64,000 nucleotides of DNA from Carposina sasakii (Eukaryota > Arthropoda > Insecta > Lepidoptera > Carposinidae), in assembly GCA_014607495.2 (NCBI GenBank), contig CP053166.1, positions 9,566,455 to 9,630,454 on the forward strand. Direction: 5' to 3'. Below are positions 28,401-40,400 of this stretch, in pieces. Each line of letters starts with the position of its first letter. The first letter of the stretch is position 1. The translations under genes and the position numbers were made by a program. The notes under the pieces are model-generated. The model saw only the letters and a program-made list of their open reading frames with translations. It ran no database searches and was not told the origin of the DNA.

Positions 28401-31400
28401 GAATATAATAAGCGCAACTATAATATAAATAGTATTTTCTATAGTAATAGATGAACAAACCAGTAATATCTGGTATAAACTAGTATAAACTGGATGTATC
28501 AGGTTAGGTTCAGTTCTGGAGCCAAGCCAGGCGCCGTTGTTACGAAATGAATGCTGGTATCATCTAAATGCATTGCTATCTGCTTTTACATTTTAATTAA
28601 AAGGAGTGTATCTAATAAATAACCTCATATTATTACATATTGTTAACTTGCTTACACCTTGAAATTAATGCTAGATAACTTAATTAACGGCCGCGTGGTG
28701 CCGGCAGAGTAGAATTCGGACCACTCCATGTCTGCACATGGGTATCGTACGAGGCGATTAAGGGTTTCCGGTAGGTGGGCAACAGTGCCTCCCGTGTTGA
28801 CAACATTGTCCAAAATACAAACTGCGGTCACCAACCCGCCTGCCCAGCGTGGTGACTATGGGCATATACCCCTCATGGCAGTCTTTTGGCGTGCCTTGGG
28901 GGAGGCCTACGTCCAGCAGTGGACTGCAAAAATAAATTGCGACAGGCATATCATAATAATCGACTAAGAATGCATTCTCTCAGGCGACAAGTTTGCAACT
29001 TGTCACTGATCATTTACATGTATCTCTGACATAGTAAACGTGGCTCTAAGTATAGCATCATTAGATCATAAAGAAAATTAGATCATAAGATAAGAAATTC
29101 TGAAATGGATTAGCAGATAGAGCTACCCCCTTTCGGAAACACAGCCATATGTGTATACAGGGTGTAAAAAGACAACGATGTATTTTTAATACCTCATATT
29201 CTTTGTAAGGTTACGATCATTTTCTTCTATGGAACCAACCCTGGGAAACGACAAAAATTATGAAAAAATACTGTCATTTTATTGCAAGCAATGTATTCGT
29301 TTGATGCTCAAAGTACAAATGTACCTAGAAAAGTAATATTATAACATTTTGACATGGTATCTTTGAAAAAAAAAGTTTGTTAACCGATTTCAGATGGATT
29401 TATGTAAAGAAAAACGACAATATTAATGTAACTTTGGACCTCAATATCTTAGAAACTCGTGGTTTTCCAGGGGAAAAAAAATCATGGTATTACAAATAAT
29501 ACGAGGTATAAAAGAACAAAGTTGTCTTTTTACAGCCATTATATATGTATGTTATCTACTATGTTTAATGCTTATGCCTAAAGTCTCAGTAACGAAACAA
29601 AAACACAGCCACATGCCAGACCTAATTCAGAGGATCAAGAGTCAGAGAGAACCTGATTGGTGACGTCGAGTTTTGGAACGATGCCAAGCTTACGGCATTA
29701 GCCGGTGAAGAATTTCGCGGGCAGTGGGATTTATTGGACATTAAGCACCTAATGTTACACACTGTTAATAGAAACCCTGTGGTTTTTTTGGGTATGGTTC
29801 GATACTTTCGGGGAAACGTGAAGGTTACTAATAATTGCTATAAACAACAGCTGTTTTTTTTAAATATTATCTGTCTAATCATTGTCAAACTGCTTGCTTT
29901 TCTACTGATAGGTAAACGTGATTTCGAGGCTTTTGTTTACAAAGGCGTCGTTAAGCAGATTTTTTTGCAGGGTTTCCAAAAATAGCAATGGCAATGCAAT
30001 AAATTGATCAGTAAAACTAAAAACACGTGAACGGTTAGGTATCTCGATAAGTGCTCGCTCTTTTTCCTGAGGGCTCTCGTATGATTCCACTCCGAAACAT
30101 ATCGTTTCAGAACAAATTTATTTACCGTTTACATGAATCTAGAGTCCCTTTCACAGGGTTTAAAGTTGAGTATTTTACACGTTCGGAAAACTTTCAAAAT
30201 TTATTCCAAAGCTCTTCAGTTCTTGTTTTTTATTTTTAATGCTTTTGGTGTTTAAAAAAATCACGTTTTTTTATGGTTTTACACTTATATTTACGCTTAG
30301 GACAGATTTTTATTAGGCAGATAGACTTAACTAATGAATATGATGCTGACGTTCTCTGAAACTTAATTAAGGCAGAGAAATTATCAACTTTAACCTTCAG
30401 ATGGACCTATATCTGACCATTGGGAAATTCTGCCGTTAAGAAAATTTTAACTTAAATATTTATGTATACAAATAGTCAAAGCCATTATCATCAGAGGTTG
30501 GTCAGATGTGTGCAAATGATACACTCACTTTTCACCTGTCAACTTATGTTAAGTCTTATAATTAAGTCTTATAGTAAGTTATGAGGCTACCACCGATATG
30601 AATTTTGAAATTATGACATTTAATTAAGCACCAAAGTAAAAACTCCAGAAATATTTTTCACAAATTGGTATATACAGATTAATGTGATTTTTTTGCCTCT
30701 CAAATTCGTTGGCTCACTCTATAAATTCATTATTCAATGGGTAGTTTTTGCGAAGATTTATTGAATATTTCCAGGGAAGGAGCATGCTTACTCAGCTCTG
30801 TTTGTTAATCTGGTAAGTGCATCGAAGATCGGAGGTTGTTTCGTGTACTCGATAGGTATACCCCTGACGAGGGAGTAACCACTATGGACCTGTCGGGATT
30901 TAAATAAATACTTTAATAAGTCTCAGATGTCTGTCATACATAATATAAAAGGTTAATACTCGAACTATTTCCAAACTTTTCTATAATTTTAGCTACCGTA
31001 ATTAATACATTGAAAATGTTGGACCATCCATTATGGTGTCAAGATGGAGGGCTGTACTGATAGACCACTCTCTGGAATTAATTTTTTAATACCTTAATTT
31101 TACCTTGATAAATTATTATTGAGCGTCTGAAACATACATCGTTTCAAAGATTAAGTCATCACTATGTAATATATTTATATTTTTTTCAGTATTTAAATAG
31201 TTTCGTTATGGGCAAAAACTAATTAATTACAAATCATTACTCTTGCTGAATACCTTTTAAGAGCTGTAAAGCCATGACGTCTGCTCTAAACTGTAAGTAA
31301 GTAACTCTTCTTTGCTAATCACTATATTTTAATTGTTTTTTCTGTGTGCAATAAAGAATTAAGAATAAGTAGGTATCTCCGAAAACTTCTTACGTCTGTG

Positions 31401-34400
31401 GCACCTATTACCGAAAGCGGTCGTTGGGGAAGATCTAGCCACTTAAGCATATTCGTTTCCTTGTCTTGTTTAGTTTTAACAATGGAAGTTAGGTAAATAT
31501 TTGTTTTTGGTTTATACAGCACATAACTATGTTACTTACGTTATTGAAGTCCTCATGGATTAAAGTATTATGTAAAGTATTAATATTTAAATAAATAAAA
31601 AATCACTAACTTTCCCACACAAGCTCCTTAAGATCTTGAGCATATACAGGGTGTAACAGAAAGGGTATGTTAAGCGAAAAGCTATGTAAATAGCCCACTA
31701 TAGAGAACTTATTCCCAAAATTTGAGACTCGAAATCACATGTTTATTTTTCAAGATTGTATGAACATTCCTGAGTTGTTTAGGAAGTCTCCATACTATCT
31801 GGAAAAATAAACATGTGATTTCGAGTCTCAAATTTTGTGGGTAGGTTCCTTTTAGTGGGCTATTTATTTACATAGGCTTTCACTTAACATACCCCTTTTG
31901 TTACACCCTGTATAGTTATACATAGAAACATGGATTCATTGAATCGGAAACAAACATCGAGATTTATCTACGAGTATCATATATTGTACCAACTGGTATT
32001 CGAAATTTCGACCCTGAACCCATAGCACTTAGTTAGTTAGGGTCTATCAAAACCAACTACGCTAATAGGCTGTCATTTTGTACGATACCTTTAAAATATT
32101 TAAAAAATACATGATTATTATTTTATTTTTTCTTCAGTATGGGTGCGCCCACCACCGGGCCCTACACCCTCCACTGACCCTTGCGTTGGATTTTAGAGTT
32201 TCATAATAATTCGTGGTTTATTTTTTCTATTAACGTTACGTAAATAGATAGCACTTATATAATAATCATAAATAGCAACAATTCAAAATTGTCGGTCGAT
32301 GATTTAACAATTCTATCAGAGTGTGCTATCACAACTAGTTTCATAATTCACTTGAAACAACACATTAAAAAATTAACCAACAAACAAGGCAGCGCTGCTG
32401 ATTAAATTGGCCAAGTCCGGACCTAATTAATAATTACTAAAGCCGAGGGAATTACCCGATCGCCTACTTAGACCCGTCGACGACTGTACCCGAAACACAT
32501 TTCACTTGAACAGATTAATTGAAATAGGAACAATGGCCGACAGACGGCAACAAATTGAAGTAGCCCAAGTAGTCAGCTATCGATCCGGTGCTTCTGCCAA
32601 GTCTATCCTTGTTTTGGTCTAGCTCCGTCTTAGGATTGCTGTTCAGTAGAAAGATAAGATTTTTGTCGTCGTCGTCAGCCTATTGCAGTCCACTGCTGGA
32701 CGAAGGCCTCCACCAGAGTACGCCCCATGGCTCGATCTCCCGTTTTCGCCATCCAGTCACTACCAGCCGTCCTCTTTAAGTCATCGGTCTATCTGGCCGG
32801 AGGGCATCCAACGCTACGCTTGCCGAGGCGTGTGGTTTCCATTCGAGAACCCGCTTACTCCACCGTGTATTATATGTATTTCAATGTTTGTAAGTGGGTT
32901 TGAGTAATACCTTAGGACCCAAAGTCAACCTCACCTGCCTGTGCTACACCCTGCTATTTAACGGACGAGGCTCTGACGCTAAATAGCTTATAATAGGTAC
33001 TTGTTTAGAATGGCTAGGAAACATTCGCGGTCGCTAGATTATTGTATTTGTGCCATGCTGGAGATCAGAAGATAGTGAAAGACTGATTTTAAGGGTTGAA
33101 GGTTGGTGTCTGCGAAGACGAGCTCGTGACGTCTGTATGATAGGTCAGAGGATTTGCAACTGCCGCGATCGGCTCGCTCTCACGCACACAAACACATTCT
33201 TTGCACACTGCTCAATCAATGCTCTTTATTAAATACTAGTGGACGCCCGCGACTTCGTCCGCGTGGACTGCAGAAAAAACAAACTTTTATCTTTATAAAA
33301 AGTATAAAATAGGTATAGCCTACATAAAAAGTAGCCTGTCAATTTTTATTAAAATCGCTCCAGCTGTTTTTACGTGCAAGTAACAAACATCTATCCATTC
33401 ATCCATACTCACAAACTTTCGCGTTTATAATATTAGTAGGATTCAGTAGGTCTAAGAATCGGCTACTATCTGTTTTTCATAACCCTTCCACGAAATAAGC
33501 GATATCCACGCGAGCGGAGCCGCGGGCAACAGCTATTAAATATTGATATACAGGTTATAATGAGTCAATAGTATAAATTAGAAAGTGCTTATCATGTTGA
33601 ATAACTTTTCCTAAGACGGTATTTTCATATCTCTCAAAATTTAGCTGGGCTGTTAAGGGTTCTGCATCAGGTTATCTAGACCTTCAATTTTATTACGTTA
33701 TTAGAAAGTGCTTATCATGCTGAGCAACTTTTCCTAAGACGGTATTTTCATATCTCTCAAAGTTTAGCTGGGCTGCTAAGGGTTCTGCATCAGGCAGTCT
33801 AGACCTTCAATTTTTTTCTTTCATATCATTTCTACGTCATTTTATTCTTTCATACATATTTTTTGGATAACTTGAACCGTTTACGCAGCGCACGCAACGG
33901 AAGTCTCCAAAGTTGAATAATTTTCCCCGTTTTTTCCACATTTTCCTCTTATTCTTCGTCCCTATTGGTCGCACTGTGATGATATATAGCCTAAAGCCTT
34001 CCTCGATAAATGGACTATCCAACACAAAAAGAATTTTTTAATTCGACCCAGTAGTTCCGGAGATTAGCGCGTTCAATCAAACAAACAAACAAACAAACAA
34101 ACAAACAAACAAACTCTTCAGCTTTATAATATTAGTATAGACTAGTGGCCCGCCCTCGCTTCGCTTCGGTACATATCAATACATAGATACAACTTTATAT
34201 GTAGGTACAGCGGTTTTCGTTTAAATTTGGAACTCCCGTTGGTCCCCTTCCCGTGGGAATTTCGGGAAATCCGTTCTTAGAGCTTCCTTGTAGCCCTAAT
34301 CTGATTTCAGCTTCGTATAAATAGCTGTTTTCGTAAAAAAATTAAATTCCCGTAACTCCCCTTCCCATAGGAATTTCGGGAAATCCGTTCTTAGTGCTCC

Positions 34401-37400
34401 CTCGCAGTCCCTAATGAACATACAGGTCCAATTTCAAATTCATATGTATCGCAGTTGTCGTAAAAAAAATGAATTCCCGTTTGTCCCCTTCCCGTGGGAA
34501 TATCGGGAAATCCGTTTGAATTCCCATTTGTCCCCTTCCCTTGGGAATTTCGGGAAATCCGTTTTTAGTCCTTCCTCGTTGTCCCCAATGAACATATATG
34601 CCCGATTTCAGCTTCATATGTATAGCGGTTTTCGTAAAAAATATTAAATTCCCGTTGGTCGCCTTCCCGTGGGAATATCGGGAAATTCTTATAGCCTATG
34701 TTCATCCAGGTCCAATAAGGATTCTAACGGTGAAAGAATTTTTGAAATCGGTCCAGTAGTTTCGGAGCCTATTCATTACAACCAAACAAACAAAGTTTTC
34801 CTCTTTATAATATTAGTATAGAAAACAGTAGCAAAACAGGCTACCATATTACTTAAATAGACTAAGCTACATGCAATGACACTTAACATCTAGGCCTTAA
34901 GACACAATTTACGTGTTCGGTACTGCCGATTGTAACATGCCCAAAAAGGGCATAGGCTAACTGCTAAAAATGGGTGGGTATTTTGCACACTTCTGCCCAA
35001 CGTCTTTGGGGGATAACGGGCGTGCCTGTATGTATGTTATTTATCAAACTGAATTTCTTCGCGAATCTTCCATTGGTGGAAAATGACCCTAAAGTGCAGA
35101 TGTTTTCGTTAAGTATGTTGTACTTGTTAGGTCGGACTAGGTTTAGTTATTTATATAAAACCAGTTGTTATCATATAGCTACGTATACAAAGCAAAAGAA
35201 AAGGTTAATTAATTCTTTGCATGGTTCGGCATAGGACATTCGAATCTAGTAGGTACTCAGAATGACAGGGCTATCCGTTCACGTCTACAAGCGTTCAAAG
35301 TGCGACATACCATACACCGCAGTAAATCAGTCAAAAAACACGGTCCGTTGTCCGTTCACATCTACAAGCTGCCTTACTTACTGTAGCAAAGCCGAGGAAA
35401 TGCGGAAGCGAAAAGTAAGCGGGGCAACGTACCTACGGGGTGGGACGACTCACACAATTTTCGCGGTCGCATTGCTTCGGCTTTGCTACTGCAAGTTTCA
35501 CAATAGCCCTGCGAGTCACTACCAATTGAGCCAATGGGTCATGTAGGTACTCATAAACTGTAGGGTAAGCATGAACCTTTAACGCGCCGTAACTATTGAG
35601 TCGCAAGCAAACGCTATGAGATATGACAGTGTGACAATAGCGTTACGAACTATCAAGAGTTTCGTGTTTGCCCGACAGATCTTTTGAATACGTCCAACTG
35701 TCAAAGTATATAATACTCGTACGTGCGTACTACATATGCCAGAGAGTTCGAGTTATTGGGGATAAGGTATAACTTTCTTTCGAGTTTAGGGATTATCCCT
35801 CCATCATAGTACAGAAGCTCTTGACCTGTCAAAAGATTATGAATGGGTATAATATACGAGTACAATAGTTGTTTTTCATCATCATCAGCCTATTGCAGTC
35901 CACTGCTGGACGTAGACCTCCCCCAGGGCACGCCACAAGACTGCCATGGGGGGTATTTGCCCATAGTCACCACGCTGGACAGGCGGGTTGGTGACCGCAG
36001 TTTGTATTTTGGACTATGTTGTCAACACAGGAGGCGCTGCTGCCCACCTCCCGGAAACCCTTAATCGCCTCGTACGAAACCCACGGGCAGGCATGTGGTG
36101 GTACGAATTCTACTCCGCCGGCACCATGCGGCCAATAGTTCTTTTTACAAACAATGATAACGTAACAATGCTTAAACAATAACATACACATGGCTGTGCT
36201 CTCGAAAATGCAGGATTGCGAAAGAAATTCTATAGTTACATAGCGGGGTCAGTCAGTGTTTTTTTTTATGACAAATGATGGTAGCCTGAAGGGCTTTGCC
36301 ATCTTCACCGAGCTAGGTGGCGTGCGCTTAAGGCGCACAACCGATGTCAGTCAGTGACCAGTTGCTAGCTCATCGCTTCCAACAAAAATATGGAAGAACA
36401 CTCGGTTAGAAAACACCCAAATGACAGAACTCAAATAATCGCTATCTCTGCCAATATTTTTTTAAACCTGTTACGTGTCGATTGTATTTTCCATTAGAAA
36501 CACCCAAGTTTCATAGAATAATTTCCTATGCCTGATTTCGGAACTAACATTTTTTTGTATGTAGTGCCATAGAAAAGGTGGTCGTACACATACTAACTAG
36601 CGCCATCATCCAACATTACACAGTTCAATAATAGGCAGAAAACCCATATTACTGCTCTATATACCACATAATAACCTTCTGTGATATTACAACTTTACCA
36701 CACTGCAAAATAGGAAATCCACACTTTAACCTATAGGAAATAAGGGTTATCCAACTTGCATAGTTACGTTTGTGAATTTACCTGCACTATTTCCTTCTAT
36801 TCACGAGGAGATTTGTTATAAAAATTGCAATGTTTCTATGTACGTGGTGTGAATGTAGAAGGCATGGTTAGGGGGTACAGTCTGTGAGAAAACTGTAATA
36901 AGATTAAATTTTGATAAGTTGAAAGTGCAATGTGCAATTTGTTTTTGATTGCCGACTGTTATTTTTATCCAGAAGAAGAAATTTTCGCCTACACGAACTA
37001 TTACCTTGTGAAAATAAAGCAAGAAAGATGAAATCGCATTATTCTGCGTGCTAAACTATACTATTGAAATAATTTATGTTTCTACATCAAATCATGCAAC
37101 TTCGTTTAGTCACTCTGAACCTTATCAATTTATTTTGATATATAAATTACTCTATGATAAAACGGACAAGTTTCATCGAAATCTGTTTGACAGTTTTATA
37201 GAGCAACAAACATTAAAATATTCTAACGGATTATACTCGTATTATGGAGAAGTGTTTTTATCTTAGTCAAGATATTATATATTATAAAATTATTAATAAA
37301 GAAATGGAAAAAAATCCTCACCCGGGTGGGAATCGAACCCACGACCTCTGCATTCCGTGCCAGCGCTCTTACCACCGAGCCACCGGGTCAATTACTCGGG

Positions 37401-40400
37401 TTCGAATCCCACTCGGGTGAGGAATTTTTCCATTTCTTTATTAATAATTTTATTAAAATATTCTCTTCACACTCTCATAAATTGTAACAATATTAGTGGG
37501 ATTGGTTCAGCAATACTGTGAGCTATATCAAAAAAATATTAACAGGAAATAGCTTTTGTATCCGCCTGTACTGCTTAAGAGCAAAATGAGAAATGCCTGG
37601 ACCAACTCTCCCTGTATGGCTTTACAGCAAATAACGCATACGAATGTGTATGCAAAATAATGTAATGCATTACTGTGTATGTTACTCGTATACATAAATG
37701 TATACTGTATAAAAGAACTAGCTTTATCGCTATGAGAGCATGTAGCCTTAAGGTTTCATAACTAACAGTAGGTAAGTGACCAGGGGGCCAATTCTCGAAA
37801 AGACTCGAGTTGTAACGAAGCCGGAACGGAACCGTTGTAGACGCTCAAAACAAAGCAATAATTACTTTTCGGTGACGTAATTAGACACATTTCAGCACCA
37901 GACAGATATTTGTTTTTATTCTGTCACACTCATGACCGATTCGTGCTAAAATATACCTTATTACTCAAGCGGTAAGTATATATTGCTTCGCACCATGTTT
38001 CGTTAACGGTTAGTTAGTGGTTGCATTTCGGCTGAAAAATTTTCAAGAATTGCCCCCCAGACTGCTAAGACAATGTCACATTATTTTGCATTGACGTTCG
38101 TCATCATAATCCACCCTCCAACATACCACCCTTACGCAAAATAGGCGCACAGTCGTCGAGTTGCAGAAACAAGCCCGTTCTACCATACCATACCCACCAA
38201 TAGTAGTTGGACTGCATCACGTGATTTGACGAAGGCACGATATCTCTTTCCGCGCTAAGAGTCGTCTAAGGAACACGGGCATTCTCTTCAGGCTGTCAAT
38301 TTGTCACTGGTCCATAAAATTTATTCCTTATATGCCTAATTGGTTCCTTATGGTTAATATGGCCGCGTGGTGTCGGCAGAGTAGATAGATAGATAGATAG
38401 ATAGAATTTATTTGACAATTACATATACATGGACAGCAACAACAACATAGAACAAGACAATGGAAATAGATCAGAAATAGGGTAGAAATAGACACAATAG
38501 AAAATCGTAGGCAAACAGGTAAGAACACACATGTAGAAAAGAACAGTAACAGGAAGAACCGTGCACCCTAATTGGAGCCCCGCAGTCACGTCCCGTGTAA
38601 GTGCAACCGCCAAATAGGTCCCTTTTCAGCTGAATGCTGCTAGAACAAGGTAAGGCGTGCCTACCATGCAAGCAGCGCTGATTTTCAAAAAGGACCTAAT
38701 GAGTAGAATTCGTACCACCCCATGTCTGCCCGTGGGTATCGTACGAGGCGACTAAGGGTTTCCGAGAGGTGAGCAGCAGCGCCCCCCGTGTAGACAACAT
38801 AGTCCAAAATACAAACTGCGGTCACCAACCCGCCTGCCAAGCGTGGTGACTATGGGCAAATGCCCCCCATGGCAGTCTTGTGGCGTGCCCTGGGGGAGGC
38901 CTACGATCAGCAGTGGACTGCAATAGGCTGATGATGATGATGATGATAATGATGCTAAACGTGGCTGTGAGATCTTCTTTATAATCCTGCAGCTTTGGCT
39001 AAGCTATTTCAAATACATAGCCGTCTAGTCACAATAAACACAAACTAGCATTCACAATGAACTCCAAAACTTATTAAACCAGCTTATTCGTTATATTGTC
39101 CGCATTAACACAATATTACTGTAAAATTTGGTTTCCCAGCAAAGCCGGTGGCGACCATAATTTATGTATGTTCCTCATATTTGTTTGCATACAAATACAT
39201 ATTTTACGAGAAACTAGCGCAAAGTCGTATATTAAGAAAATTTAGTTATGCGAGTTATTAAACTGGGTCCCATTTGGTCCGAGTCATTAATCCATTACCC
39301 GACTGCGCCAGAAGGAGTGTTATGTCGCCTGAGATACCGCCCATTGGTTCCTTAATCGTCTCTTTCGAATTACACGAAAAAAGTTACAGTATATCTATTT
39401 TAGTGGCCTGCTGGACGTAGGCCTTCTCTAGGACATGCCATGCTACTGCACTAAGAGGTTTTTTGTCCATAGTCACCTCACTAGTCCATAGTCAAATCTC
39501 ACAGTAGGCAGTGTGATTTTCGAACTATGCTATCAGCACGAAAGCCGCCGCTGCCCTTCTCCCGAAAACCCTTACGTTACCCACGGGCAAATATGTGGAG
39601 GTGCCTTTCTACTCTGCCGACACCCGATATGATGTGTAAGATTTTTAATTATTGATCAACACAAAGCAACAAACTTGTATTTCCATATAGCGCATTGTTC
39701 TGTATGATCGATTATCTCCATATTGTCCCTGATGTGTGACTTGCTTGGTGGATTATCCGCTATTGTATGCCGCGTGTTGCGTAATGGCGGATCAGATGGA
39801 ATTAATATTGTACATTAATTGATTAATTGACATTTTAGGCGATTGGTTTTGACTGTGTTGACGCTTGAGTTTAAGATCTTAAGTCTGTTTTGACATGATA
39901 AATAACTTTGTTATAAATATTTAAGATAATGTGTATAAGCATTAAAATTAAAATTCGTACACAAATAATGTTAGATTTACATACATATAATCACGCCTTT
40001 ATCCCTTACGGGGTAAGCAGCGCACCAAAGGCCGATAGAACCACATGGTGCCACTTCTGACCAAATTTGAGGGTATAGTTAACAATAAATAAATATAATA
40101 AATATTCACATACTACACAACACGTTAACCTAGTCCCACATTAAGATCCCTAAGGTCTTGTGTCGTGGGTACTAAGCAACGGTATATAAATACATAGATA
40201 AGTATAGAAACATCCATGACTCGGAAACAAACATTGACATTCATCATATCAATGTTTGCACCTACCGGGATTCGAACCCAGGACCTATGGCGTCGCAGGC
40301 AGGGTCACTACCTACTAGACCAGTCGGCCGTCATCGTCATAGTTGAGATGTACAAGTTCGGTTAGTAGTTTTAATTTTAGATTTAATCTGAGATAAGGTA

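Larger units (their letters stand above)
38248..39000 (+). repeat. RP2 repeat copy interrupted by an RP1 copy
   Basis: RP2 begins around gagtcgtctaaggaacacgg and resumes at gctaaacgtggctgtgagat after 38950. RP1 lies between. Confidence 0.6.

Noticed and set aside
34078..34114. CRISPR-like short regular repeats
   Set aside because: A plain CAAA microsatellite with no spacers, in an animal genome.
35262..35546. 94-residue plus-strand frame
   Set aside because: Runs through direct and inverted short repeats; no domain recognised.
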